A stretch of DNA of 43,550 nt from an uncultured marine group I thaumarchaeote (GCA_902511735.1 CABXGK010000004.1:1-43550), one strand, 5' to 3'; numbered from the stretch's first letter, positions 1 through 7,986 are shown. Numbers and translations: made by a program. Notes: a model not told the origin generated them from the letters alone.

Positions 1-390
1 TGACAGGTGGATATGAACAATTTTCCAAGTAGGTTTTTTTATTAAAACAAATGTTGCTCTTCCTTCAATTGTAATATGTTGACCTGTATACTTTTGAGTA
101 TCTACTAACATTCCTTTTTGAATTAACTCTAAAGCTACTATTGCAGTTTCGCCAAATATACTTATTTTAAGATTATTTATTTTATAATCATAATCTGAAA
201 TACTGACAAATCTTAATTCTTCTAATGCAATTGTTGTAGCAAAATCTTTTAGATCATATGGAGGTACATCGCTAAAACTTGAAAAAGTTGAATCATTAAA
301 CTGAATATCTTTTAATTTTTCTAATTTTTTTGATTTCCCAATCTCAAAAAATGATTCTACAATTTTTATAATTTCTTCTTGTTCGGGCAT
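1..390 (-). CDS. NTF2/SnoaL-like domain protein, 3' end cut by the window
   Basis: The minus strand is open from ATG at 390 to the window edge (130 codons, no stop). The protein begins MPEQEEIIKIVESFFEIGKS, a helix typical of SnoaL/NTF2-like folds, and its last visible residues (TWKIVHIHLS) match the terminal strand of that fold, so little is missing. NTF2-like proteins are cone-shaped folds used as small enzymes or binding modules; the role of this one cannot be read. An in-frame ATG lies at 399, but the TATA-like CTATAAAG (422 to 415 on this strand) places transcription start near 392, which favours a leaderless start at 390. It is divergent from the ilv operon. Confidence 0.7.
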   Translation of the reverse strand, partial: MPEQEEIIKIVESFFEIGKSKKLEKLKDIQFNDSTFSSFSDVPPYDLKDFATTIALEELRFVSISDYDYKINNLKISIFGETAIVALELIQKGMLVDTQKYTGQHITIEGRATFVLIKKPTWKIVHIHLS

Positions 391-414
391 GTATGTCATT
401 TCTCAAAAAGGAAT

Positions 415-422
415 CTTTATAG
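415..422. promoter_or_regulatory. TATA-like box, probably shared by two divergent genes
   Basis: The 8-mer CTTTATAG reads as TTTATA on the plus strand and as TATAAA on the minus strand. Taking about 26 nt from TATA centre to start, it predicts minus-strand initiation near 392 (ATG at 390) and plus-strand initiation near 445 (TTG of the ilv leader ORF at 448). No other good TATA box lies at the right distance from ilvB ATG 545, so ilvB mRNA should carry a leader of about 100 nt. Confidence 0.5.
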
Positions 423-447
423 GTGCACCTCCCGTTTTTAGTTTACA

Positions 448-510
448 TTGCAAGAACAAGCAACAATTAGCACTTTTGGTATCTCTTTGCTAGTTGACCT
501 GCTGCTGTAA
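448..510 (+). CDS. Putative branched-chain leader peptide upstream of ilvB (20 codons)
   Basis: A short ORF runs from TTG at 448 to TAA at 508-510. It encodes 20 residues and ends ISLLVDLLL; eight of the last fourteen residues are Ile, Leu or Val. The last three sense codons are all CTG, whereas the first Leu codons of ilvB are CTA, TTG, CTT and TTA. This composition is what ilv/leu attenuator leader peptides show in bacteria. The predicted transcription start (about 445) is next to the TTG, so the ORF may be leaderless. There is no ATG, and translation is unproven. The role as a sensor of charged Leu/Ile/Val tRNA is inferred from position and composition only. Confidence 0.45.
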   Translation: MQEQATISTFGISLLVDLLL

Positions 511-526
511 ATTAAATCCAATTTAC
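464..526 (+). promoter_or_regulatory. Two hairpins in the ilvB leader, attenuator-like
   Basis: CAATTAGC (464-471) can pair with GCTAGTTG (489-496) through eight pairs including one G-U, across a 17-nt loop inside the leader ORF. GTAAATT (507-513) and AATTTAC (520-526) form a perfect 7-bp stem with a 6-nt loop that begins at the last base of the final CTG codon and includes the stop codon; ACGTTTT follows. A ribosome paused on the CTG run (499-507) would cover the 3' arm of the first stem and the 5' arm of the second. Whether this controls termination or ilvB translation is inference. Confidence 0.4.
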
Positions 527-544
527 ACGTTTTAAATTAGGATT

Positions 545-2254
545 ATGAGTGATAATAATAAAATGAATGAAACTATGATCGGCGCAACTGCGCTAATGAA
601 AGCATTGGAAAAAGAAGGAGTAAAGGAAGTCTTCGGTCTACCGGGAGGTGCGAACCTTCCAATGTATGATGAATTTGGGAAAAGTAACATTCGTCATATC
701 TTAGTAAGACATGAACAATCTGCTGCACATATGGCAGATGGTTTTGGTAGAGTTAGCAGAAAACCTGGTGTATGTTTTGCAACTTCTGGTCCTGGTGCGA
801 CAAATTTGTTAACTGGAATTGCAACTGCTCAGGCAGATTCTGCACCAATGGTTGCAGTTACTGGACAAGTACCTGTTGCAATGATTGGAAAAGATGCATT
901 TCAAGAAAGTGATATAATTGGAATGGCAAATCCTGCATTGAAATATTCATACCAACCTAGAACTCCTGAAGAAATTCCAACAATGGTTAAACAAGGATTC
1001 TATATTGCTGAAACTGGCAGACCTGGTCCTGTATTATTAGATATTCCAAAAGATGTTCAACAAAATGAAGGTAATATCCCATTTCCTGATGAAGTTAGAG
1101 TTCCTGGATATCATCCATGGACTGATCCTGACATACAAAACACTATGCGCGCCGCAGAAATGTTGTTGTCTGCACAAAAACCAATTATTCTTGCTGGAGG
1201 TGGCGTAATAATTTCATCTGCATTTGCAGAATTACAATCAATAGCTGAATTATTAATGATTCCTGTAGTAACCACCTTCAAAGGTAAGGGTGCATTTCCT
1301 GAAAACCATCCTTTATCATTAGGGCCAATTGGAATGCACGGACATGCTGAAGCCAATAAATTGATGACTGAAGCTGATTGTGTATTAGCAATTGGTACAA
1401 GATTTTCAGACCGTTCTGTAGGAACATTTGAAGAATTTGAAAAGAACTTGAAAATTATACACATGGATGTTGATCCTGCAGAGATTGGAAAGAATCAAAC
1501 AACTTCTGTAGCTGTAGTTGGCGATGTTCGTACATCTTTGAGAATATTAGGGAAAATATTGATGGATAAAGCAGTCAGAGCTTCTGATGATAATCCTTGG
1601 TTAAAACATGTTAAAGAAACAAAACAGTATTGGCGTGAAAATTTAAAAATACATCCAGGAGAAATGGGTGCTGCAAAAATTCTCAGAAAATTAAGAGAGG
1701 TACTTCCAAAAGAATCTATAGTTACAACTGAAGTAGGCCAACATCAAATGTGGGCATCATTATTTTTTGATGCAATACATCCTGGAACTTTCTTTAGTTC
1801 TACTGGTCTAGGAACTATGGGATGGGGATTCCCTGCTGCAATCGGTGCAAAAGCTGCACGTCCTAATGTACCTGTAGTTGACATTGCAGGTGATGGTAGT
1901 TTTAACATGACCGAAAACTCACTTGCAACTTCTGTTTTAGAAGGTTTACCTGTAATTGTTTTCTTAATCAACAACTATACTTTGGGAATGGTTGCACAAT
2001 GGCAAAGAACCTTCTATGACCGTCGAATGGTCGGTGTTGATCTTAAGAAATGTCCTGATTATGTTAAATTAGCTGAATCATATGGCGCACAAGGAATTCG
2101 TGCACAATCAATGGATGAACTTGAAAAGGCAATCAAAGATGGATTAAACAGTGACGTAGCTACTGTAATTGATATCCCAATTGATCCTGAAGAAGATGTT
2201 TTACCATTTGTTGCACCAGGAACTGGATTAAAGGATATGATATTACCTTCATAG
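545..2254 (+). CDS. ilvB: Acetolactate synthase, large (catalytic) subunit
   Basis: This ThDP-dependent enzyme condenses pyruvate with pyruvate or 2-ketobutyrate, the first common step of Val/Leu/Ile synthesis. At 569 aa it has the usual full length. The N-terminal PYR domain has VFGLPGGANLPMYDEF and the HEQSAAHMADGFGR motif, with catalytic Glu57. A central FAD/ThDP-enzyme domain follows, and the C-terminal PP domain carries the ThDP motif beginning GDGS at about residue 449 and ending with LINN. ilvN starts 9 nt after the stop, so the two subunits are co-transcribed, and the leuA and leuB genes follow. The leader peptide and hairpins upstream suggest control by branched-chain amino-acid supply. 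Confidence 0.96.
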   Translation: MSDNNKMNETMIGATALMKALEKEGVKEVFGLPGGANLPMYDEFGKSNIRHILVRHEQSAAHMADGFGRVSRKPGVCFATSGPGATNLLTGIATAQADSAPMVAVTGQVPVAMIGKDAFQESDIIGMANPALKYSYQPRTPEEIPTMVKQGFYIAETGRPGPVLLDIPKDVQQNEGNIPFPDEVRVPGYHPWTDPDIQNTMRAAEMLLSAQKPIILAGGGVIISSAFAELQSIAELLMIPVVTTFKGKGAFPENHPLSLGPIGMHGHAEANKLMTEADCVLAIGTRFSDRSVGTFEEFEKNLKIIHMDVDPAEIGKNQTTSVAVVGDVRTSLRILGKILMDKAVRASDDNPWLKHVKETKQYWRENLKIHPGEMGAAKILRKLREVLPKESIVTTEVGQHQMWASLFFDAIHPGTFFSSTGLGTMGWGFPAAIGAKAARPNVPVVDIAGDGSFNMTENSLATSVLEGLPVIVFLINNYTLGMVAQWQRTFYDRRMVGVDLKKCPDYVKLAESYGAQGIRAQSMDELEKAIKDGLNSDVATVIDIPIDPEEDVLPFVAPGTGLKDMILPS

Positions 2255-2263
2255 TGATGCAAA

Positions 2264-2755
2264 ATGGTTTGGGCAATTTTATCAATCAAAGTGGAAAATA
2301 AACCTGGAATATTGTTTAAGGTTACACATCTTTTTAGATCACGTAATTTTAACATCGATAGTATTTCTGTAGGTGTCACTGAAGACAAAAAATATTCTAG
2401 AATGACAATCACCACCATTGGAGATGAGAAACAAATAGTCCAAATTGTCAAACAACTTGACAAAATGATTGACACAATTGAGGTTCGTAGGTTAGATGTC
2501 AATAATTCAGTATATAGAGAGTTGGTAATGTTTAAGATTAAAGTTAGTAAACCAGAAGATAGCATGGAGATTAACAAATTAGCTAGTGCATATTCTGCTA
2601 CAACACATGATGCAAAAAAAGAATCTATCATGGTGGAGATGACTGCCACGCCTCATCAAATATCTGCCTTTGAAGAATTGGCAAAGAAGTTTGGTATCAA
2701 AGAAATGGCAAGAACCGGAATTACTGCATTGGAGCGTGAAGAACATGAACATTAG
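2264..2755 (+). CDS. ilvN: Acetolactate synthase, small (regulatory) subunit
   Basis: A protein of 163 aa, the normal length for the regulatory subunit that stimulates IlvB and mediates feedback inhibition by valine. Residues 1-75 form an ACT domain (AILSIKVENKPGILFKVTHL, then NFNIDSISVG), followed by the usual C-terminal IlvN domain with FKIKV and ITALERE. The gene lies 9 nt downstream of ilvB. Its last 11 nt overlap the start of leuA, which suggests translational coupling. ilvC and ilvD are not in the window. Confidence 0.94.
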   Translation: MVWAILSIKVENKPGILFKVTHLFRSRNFNIDSISVGVTEDKKYSRMTITTIGDEKQIVQIVKQLDKMIDTIEVRRLDVNNSVYRELVMFKIKVSKPEDSMEINKLASAYSATTHDAKKESIMVEMTATPHQISAFEELAKKFGIKEMARTGITALEREEHEH

Positions 2756-4259
2756 AATTTTTGATACAACTTTACGTGATGGTGAACAATCTCCTGGTGT
2801 TTCATTGTCTCCAGAAAAAAAATTAAACATTGCAAAAAAACTTGATGAATTAGGTGTTGATGCAATTGAAACTGGTTTTCCTGTTATATCTGACGGAGAA
2901 AAAGAGGGTGTAAAATTAATTGTTGGGGAAGGACTTAATGCAGAATTATGTGGATTAGCAAGAACTAATAAAAAAGATATTGATGCTGCAGTAGACTGTG
3001 GATTAAACTACATCCACACTTTCATTGCAACATCTGACATTCATTTAGAACATAAATTAAAAATGTCTCGTGATGAAGCTTTAGAAAAAGCAATTGAGGC
3101 TGTTGAATATGGAAAATCACGTGGATTACAAGTGGAGTTCTCTGCTGAAGATGCAACCAGAACTGATAGAGAATTCTTGAAAAAAGTTTTTGGTGCTGTT
3201 GCTAGTGCAGGTGCTGACAGAATCGATATTCCTGATACTGTGGGTTATTCTACTCCTCAATACATTGGTGAAATCACAAAAGATGCAATCGAGATATCAA
3301 AATTACCAATTAGTGTACATTGTCATAATGACTTTGGTTTAGCTGTTGCAAATGCAATTTCTGGTGTACAAGCAGGTGCATCATGTGCACATGTCACAAT
3401 TAATGGAATTGGTGAACGTGCAGGAAATGCATCCTTGGAAGAGTTTGTTATGGCATTACACAGTTTAGAATTTGAAAGTAAATGGGAAACTAACATAAAT
3501 ACAAAATTAATCTATGAAACTTCTAGATACATCTCAAAATTAGCAGGCATGTCTGTACAACCAAACAAAGCAATTGTTGGTGAAAATGCATTTGGTCATG
3601 AATCCGGAATACACACTCATGGTGTATTGAATAATCCTTTAACATACGAGCCTATTAGCCCTGAAATTGTAGGCAGAACTCGTTGGTTACAGGTAGGAAA
3701 ACATGCTGGAATTCATGGTATGAATGCAATGCTCAAAGAATATGGTGTTGAGCCTAACGACAAACAAACAAAACAGATTTTAGAAAAAGTAAAAGCATTA
3801 GGTGATCAAGGTAAACAAGTTACTGAAGTTGAATTGTTATCCATGGCCAATGAAGTAATTGGTGAAAATAAATTAAAACGAATTGTACAATTAACAGGAT
3901 TTTCTGTATCCACTGGAGTAGGAATCATGCCTTATGCATTTGTAAAATTAAATGTAGATGGTCAAGAATTTACAGCAACTGATTATGGTGTAGGTCCTGT
4001 AGATGCTGCATTAAATGCAATTCAGAAAATTACAATTAAAATTGCCGATGAAGTTAGATTAAAAGAATACAAATTAGATTCTATTTCTGGTGGTGCTAAT
4101 GCATTATGTGAAGTTACTGTAAAAGTTGAAGATGCACGTGGTAATATTATTTCATCAAAATCTGTTGGTGAAGATATTGTTACAACAAGCGTTCAAGCAA
4201 TGGTTGATGGAATTAATCGTATCATGTTGAAAAATCTCCTAAAAGAGAAGAAGATTTAA
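2745..4259 (+). CDS. leuA: 2-isopropylmalate synthase (LeuA family)
   Basis: Condenses acetyl-CoA with 2-ketoisovalerate, the committed step of leucine synthesis. I chose ATG 2745, inside the end of ilvN, because the protein then starts MNIRIFDTTLRDGEQSPG, the canonical family N-terminus; the in-frame extension back to 2670 is only ilvN read in another frame. It has 504 aa: an HMGL-like TIM barrel with FDTTLRDGEQ and the metal ligands in HCHNDFGL (His192, His194), GERAGNASLEE, and a C-terminal LeuA allosteric domain (about 370-500) with DYGVGPVDAALNAI. The homocitrate and citramalate synthases are close relatives; the flanking ilvBN and leuB favour isopropylmalate synthase. Confidence 0.9.
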   Translation: MNIRIFDTTLRDGEQSPGVSLSPEKKLNIAKKLDELGVDAIETGFPVISDGEKEGVKLIVGEGLNAELCGLARTNKKDIDAAVDCGLNYIHTFIATSDIHLEHKLKMSRDEALEKAIEAVEYGKSRGLQVEFSAEDATRTDREFLKKVFGAVASAGADRIDIPDTVGYSTPQYIGEITKDAIEISKLPISVHCHNDFGLAVANAISGVQAGASCAHVTINGIGERAGNASLEEFVMALHSLEFESKWETNINTKLIYETSRYISKLAGMSVQPNKAIVGENAFGHESGIHTHGVLNNPLTYEPISPEIVGRTRWLQVGKHAGIHGMNAMLKEYGVEPNDKQTKQILEKVKALGDQGKQVTEVELLSMANEVIGENKLKRIVQLTGFSVSTGVGIMPYAFVKLNVDGQEFTATDYGVGPVDAALNAIQKITIKIADEVRLKEYKLDSISGGANALCEVTVKVEDARGNIISSKSVGEDIVTTSVQAMVDGINRIMLKNLLKEKKI

Positions 4260-4286
4260 TCATTACAAAATTTTAGGTGATTGTGT

Positions 4287-5300
4287 ATGTATAATATTTC
4301 GTTAATTACTGGTGATGGAATCGGTCCTGAATTATCTGAATCTGTAACAACAATTTTAGATACAATTCATGATAAATTAAATGTAAAATTTGATGTTAAA
4401 CCTCTTGTAGCTGGAGATGCTGCACTTGAAAAAAGCGGTAAAGCATTACCTGATGATGTTTTTGAATCAATCAAAACATCTGATGCATGTTTGAAAGCTC
4501 CTGTTGGAGAAAGTGCTAAAGATGTGATTGTTGCATTAAGACAAAAATTAGATCTTTATGCAAACATTCGCCCTGCAAAATCATACCCAAATACTCCTGC
4601 ATTAAGAGATGATATTGATTTGGTGATTGTCAGAGAAAATACTGAAGACCTATACACTGGTCAAGAATTTCAAGTGGATGACACTGCAGTTGCTTTAAGA
4701 ATAATTAGTGAAAAAGCTTCAAAAAGAATTGCAAAACACGCATTTGAAACTGCAATGACTAGAAATCAAGAAAAAAAGGTCACATGTGTTCATAAATCAA
4801 ACGTCATGAAAATGACTGATGGGTTATTTTCTCGTGCCTGTGAAGATGTCTCAAAAGAGTATCCTGATGTTAAATTTGATCAAATGTATGTAGATGCATG
4901 TGCTATGAACTTAATTCGCTCTCCTCATGAATTTGATGTAATTGTAACCACAAACTTGTTTGGAGATATCTTATCTGATGAATCATCACAGGTAGTTGGT
5001 GGATTAGGTATGGCACCAGCTGCAAATTTAGGTGATAATTTTGGTTTATTTGAACCAGTTCACGGTGCGGCATTTGATATCGCCGGAAAACAAATTGCAA
5101 ATCCTTCGTCATTTATCTTATCTACAAAAATGATGCTTGATTGGTTAGGTTCAAAAAATAACGATTCTGCTTGTATTTCTGCTGGAACAAAACTTGAAAC
5201 AATAGTCTTGGATTTAATAAAATCGGGCATTACCACTAAAGATATCGGTGGAGAAAAATCCACGCAAGAATTTACCAAAGAAATTACTAGTAGATTATAG
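4287..5300 (+). CDS. leuB: 3-isopropylmalate dehydrogenase (isocitrate/isopropylmalate family)
   Basis: Oxidatively decarboxylates 3-isopropylmalate to 2-ketoisocaproate with NAD+. The start is ATG 4287, preceded by GGTGA at 4276-4280, a good Shine-Dalgarno match; an upstream TTG at 4281 is less likely. The 337 aa show ITGDGIGPEL, the LDLYANIRPAKSYPN substrate loop, VRENTEDLYTG, the metal-binding NLFGDILSDESSQVVGGLGM region and EPVHGAAFDIAGK with the cofactor loop. IPMDH, isocitrate and homoisocitrate dehydrogenases share this fold; the assignment to leucine synthesis rests on the position directly after leuA. leuC and leuD are not in the window. Confidence 0.85.
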   Translation: MYNISLITGDGIGPELSESVTTILDTIHDKLNVKFDVKPLVAGDAALEKSGKALPDDVFESIKTSDACLKAPVGESAKDVIVALRQKLDLYANIRPAKSYPNTPALRDDIDLVIVRENTEDLYTGQEFQVDDTAVALRIISEKASKRIAKHAFETAMTRNQEKKVTCVHKSNVMKMTDGLFSRACEDVSKEYPDVKFDQMYVDACAMNLIRSPHEFDVIVTTNLFGDILSDESSQVVGGLGMAPAANLGDNFGLFEPVHGAAFDIAGKQIANPSSFILSTKMMLDWLGSKNNDSACISAGTKLETIVLDLIKSGITTKDIGGEKSTQEFTKEITSRL

Positions 5301-5304
5301 ATAT

Positions 5305-5424
5305 CTAATAATTACTTCTTCTGGTTTCCCAGCCTTTTACTGATGCAATGCTTCGTTTGAGGGCTTCAACATCATGATGGATCCATCCTAATCTTGCTGC
5401 TCTACTACGTTCTGCTGTTGTCAT
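5305..5424 (-). CDS. Small basic hypothetical protein (39 aa)
   Basis: A minus-strand ORF from ATG 5424 to TAG 5305, filling most of the gap between leuB and aspS. The peptide starts MTTAERSRAARLGWIHHDVE and ends VKGWETRRSNY. It is rich in Arg and Ala, amphipathic and helical in appearance, with two Trp and a WETRR ending reminiscent of small archaeal basic proteins. It is convergent with leuB (4 nt between stops). The upstream DNA has no convincing TATA box, so expression is uncertain. Function unknown; the aminoacyl composition looks protein-like rather than random A+T-rich translation. Confidence 0.5.
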   Translation of the reverse strand: MTTAERSRAARLGWIHHDVEALKRSIASVKGWETRRSNY

Positions 5425-5498
5425 TATGATTTTTGAAAATACGATTTAGATGATATCTAATTTTGTCATTTTTGTTTGTTTTTTTGATTTAATTTTTT

Positions 5499-6785
5499 CT
5501 ATGGTTTGAGCCTGTCAGGATCTCTTGGATACAAAACTACCTCTCTGACATTGTCAATTCCAATTAAAACTGTCATTAGTCTATCTAATCCCATGCCCCA
5601 GCCTGAGTGTGGTGGCATTCCCCATCCAAATGTTTTAAGATGTTCTTCAAAGCTTGAAGGATCCAGATCTTGTTCTTTCAATCTTGATTTTAATTGTTCA
5701 GGATTGTGTAATCTTCTTCCTCCTGATGATAGTTCTAGATATCCATATTGCAAATCAAATGAGCGTGAAAGTGTTGGATCATCATCTTTTTCATGAATGT
5801 AAAATGGTTTTAGTTTCATAGGCCAGTCTGTTAAAAAGAAGAATCCTGGGTGTTTTTCTCCTAAACTACGAAGATGAGAATCTTGTAAATCTTCTCCAAA
5901 TTCTAATTTTATATCCATGCTTCCTAGTTCATCTAGTGCTTGGGTGTATGTTACTCTCTCAAAAGGAGAATTTGGAATTTTTATCTCATGACCAATTTCT
6001 TGTTGTTCTGTTTTTGAATTTTCTGATGTGTTTTTGAAAACATCTATTACAATTGATTCTAAAACATCCATCACATCTGTATAATCCATCATGGCAGCCT
6101 CAATATCCACACTAGTGAATTCACTCAGATGTCTTCCTGTATGTGATTTCTCTGCTCTATAAAATGATGATATCTCAAATACTCTTTCTAGTCCAATTGT
6201 CATCTGTTCTTTGTATAATTGTGGACTCTGGGCTAGGTATGCTTGTTGACCAAAATAATCTAGACCAAACAAATCGGCACCTCCTTCACTTGCACTGCCA
6301 ATAATTTTTGGTGTGTTTATCTCAATGAATTTTCTTTTTATGAGCGTCTCTCTAATGGATGCTAAAACTTTACTTCTTAACTTGAAGATTGATGCTGTTT
6401 TTTGATTTCTCATATCTAGAGCTCTTGAATTTAATCTATTATCGATGTCACTTTCTAATCTTCCAATTGGGTCTATTGGGAGAGGATATTCTGCTTTTGC
6501 AAGAATTTGAATTTCTGTTGCAGAAACTTCAAAATCAAAATCTTTTGCTTTACTAGCTTGTATTTTGCCAGATATTCTTACAACACTTTGTCTGTTTAAT
6601 CCTTCTAGCAAACTCATTGAATCACCTTTTACTATAACTTGACACATTCCTGTAACATCTCTTACAGTCAAAAATGCCATTTTTCCAAGCTTACGTAGAT
6701 CTACTACCCATCCTCCAAAAACTACGTCATTTCCTTCCATTGATGAGTTTAATTCTTCAATAAGGTGTGTTCTTGAAATCTCCAT
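5499..6785 (-). CDS. aspS: Aspartyl-tRNA synthetase, archaeal type
   Basis: Charges tRNA-Asp, and in many archaea also tRNA-Asn, with aspartate. The 428 aa match the compact archaeal form without the bacterial insertion. The N-terminal OB-fold anticodon domain (about 15-105) has FGGWVVDLRKLGKMAFLTVRD. The class II catalytic core has motif 2 in FYRAEKSHTGRHLSEF and motif 3 in GWGMGLDRLMTVLIGIDNVR, ending with YPRDPDRLKP. The ATG lies at 6785, divergent from the ABC ATPase. Whether it is discriminating or also misacylates tRNA-Asn for a GatCAB route cannot be decided here. Confidence 0.95.
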   Translation of the reverse strand: MEISRTHLIEELNSSMEGNDVVFGGWVVDLRKLGKMAFLTVRDVTGMCQVIVKGDSMSLLEGLNRQSVVRISGKIQASKAKDFDFEVSATEIQILAKAEYPLPIDPIGRLESDIDNRLNSRALDMRNQKTASIFKLRSKVLASIRETLIKRKFIEINTPKIIGSASEGGADLFGLDYFGQQAYLAQSPQLYKEQMTIGLERVFEISSFYRAEKSHTGRHLSEFTSVDIEAAMMDYTDVMDVLESIVIDVFKNTSENSKTEQQEIGHEIKIPNSPFERVTYTQALDELGSMDIKLEFGEDLQDSHLRSLGEKHPGFFFLTDWPMKLKPFYIHEKDDDPTLSRSFDLQYGYLELSSGGRRLHNPEQLKSRLKEQDLDPSSFEEHLKTFGWGMPPHSGWGMGLDRLMTVLIGIDNVREVVLYPRDPDRLKP

Positions 6786-6842
6786 GTAATATTGAAAATA
6801 TACACAAGTAAAAACTTAATCAAAGCTCTTCTAACTAAAAAT

Positions 6843-7778
6843 ATGAGTTTTATTTCAATTGAAAATCTTACTACTCGGTATAACACCTCAAAAGGATTAG
6901 TTCATGCACTCGAAGATGTTACTTTTGCAATAGATAAGGGAGAATCAATTGGAATTGCAGGTGAGAGTGCATGTGGAAAAAGCACTCTTGGGTTATCAAT
7001 AATTCAAATGATTTCAAATGGAAAAATTTATTCTGGGAAAATCCAATTTGATGGAAAATCATTGTTAGATGTGTCTGATTCTGATTTTAATAAAAATATT
7101 CGATGGAAGGAAATCTCTATGGTATTTCAAGGTGCAATGAATTCTCTAGACCCTGTTTTTTCTATACAAGAGCAATTTGAAGAAGTTTTAAAACAACATA
7201 ATTTTGAAGGTGATTTAAAACAATCTATAATTGAATCTCTAAACTCTGTAAATCTTGATGAAACTGTATTGAAGAAATTTCCTCATGAATTAAGCGGAGG
7301 AATGAAACAAAGGGTAATCATTGCAATGGCGTTGATTTTAAAACCAAAATTTGTAATTGCAGATGAACCTACAACTGCACTTGATGTATTAATTCAAGCT
7401 CAAATTGTTAATCTTTTTAAAAAATTAAAAAAAGATGGCCAATCATTTATGATCATATCTCATGATTTAGCTGTACTATCTGAGGTTGCTGAAAAAATTG
7501 GAATCATGTATGGTGGTCAAATGATTGAATTTGGAACTTCTGAAGAAATATTTCTTGACCCAAAACATCCATACACAAAAGGACTCTTAGAATCAATTCC
7601 TGTTTTATCCAAAAACACAAAACCAAAATTTATTCCTGGCACTCCTCCAAATCTGGTAAATCCCTCTGAAGGCTGTAAATTTTTTGATAGATGCCCTGAA
7701 GCAATGGAAAAATGTAAAAAAGATCCTCCAAAAATTAAAACTAAAAGTGGCTATGTTTCATGCTGGCTTTATGAATAA
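6843..7778 (+). CDS. Peptide/nickel-type ABC transporter ATP-binding protein (DppD/OppD-like)
   Basis: The ATPase subunit of an oligopeptide/dipeptide/nickel importer. I start it at ATG 6843, giving 311 aa beginning MSFISIENLTTRYNTSKG; the in-frame extension back to 6792 adds no family sequence. It has Walker A GESACGKST (about 40-48), signature LSGGMKQR, Walker B FVIADEPTTALD and switch His in MIISHDLAV. The C-terminal oligopeptide domain has the Cys pattern CKFFDRCPEAMEKC, which in relatives can bind an Fe-S cluster. No permease, binding protein or second ATPase is adjacent, unlike bacterial dpp operons, so its membrane partners must lie elsewhere if it is a transporter. Divergent from aspS. 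Confidence 0.85.
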   Translation: MSFISIENLTTRYNTSKGLVHALEDVTFAIDKGESIGIAGESACGKSTLGLSIIQMISNGKIYSGKIQFDGKSLLDVSDSDFNKNIRWKEISMVFQGAMNSLDPVFSIQEQFEEVLKQHNFEGDLKQSIIESLNSVNLDETVLKKFPHELSGGMKQRVIIAMALILKPKFVIADEPTTALDVLIQAQIVNLFKKLKKDGQSFMIISHDLAVLSEVAEKIGIMYGGQMIEFGTSEEIFLDPKHPYTKGLLESIPVLSKNTKPKFIPGTPPNLVNPSEGCKFFDRCPEAMEKCKKDPPKIKTKSGYVSCWLYE

Positions 7779-7840
7779 GAAATACCTGCAAAAATTAGAA
7801 CAATCGACTAACTTAATATTCTAAACAAATAATTTTCAAT

Positions 7841-7986
7841 GTTGGCTGTAAGACCATACATGCCTAAGCTCATGTATGGCCTGCTAACGGATTTTTCTCT
7901 TTTATTTTTTAATCACATCTTAGATAATACTGTAAATTTCTGTCTGATTTGTAAGCACGAAATCTCAGAATTTTCTTATAGCCAAC
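7841..7986. other. Structured intergenic segment, possible ncRNA or small inverted-repeat element
   Basis: Intergenic DNA between the ABC gene and the next small gene contains nested inverted repeats. CCATACATG (7854-7862) and CATGTATGG (7871-7879) form a perfect 9-bp hairpin with an 8-nt loop. GTTGGC (7841-7846) can extend it by pairing with GCTAAC (7883-7888, one G-U), and a T-rich tract follows at 7891-7911. Alternatively GTTGGCTGTAAG (7841-7852) pairs with CTTATAGCCAAC (7975-7986), 11 of 12 Watson-Crick plus one G-U, closing a 146-nt unit. This suits a transcript with two alternative folds, or a MITE-like remnant with 12-bp ends. No clear target duplication and no Rfam family that I recognise. 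Confidence 0.4.

Noticed and set aside
2059-2649. 196-codon open frame antisense to the end of ilvB and ilvN
   Set aside because: It spans two well-supported sense genes and its translation shows no domain; a codon-bias shadow.
2670-2744. 25-residue N-terminal extension of LeuA
   Set aside because: It overlaps the conserved C-terminus of ilvN in another frame, while the LeuA family begins at MNIRIFDTTLRDG.
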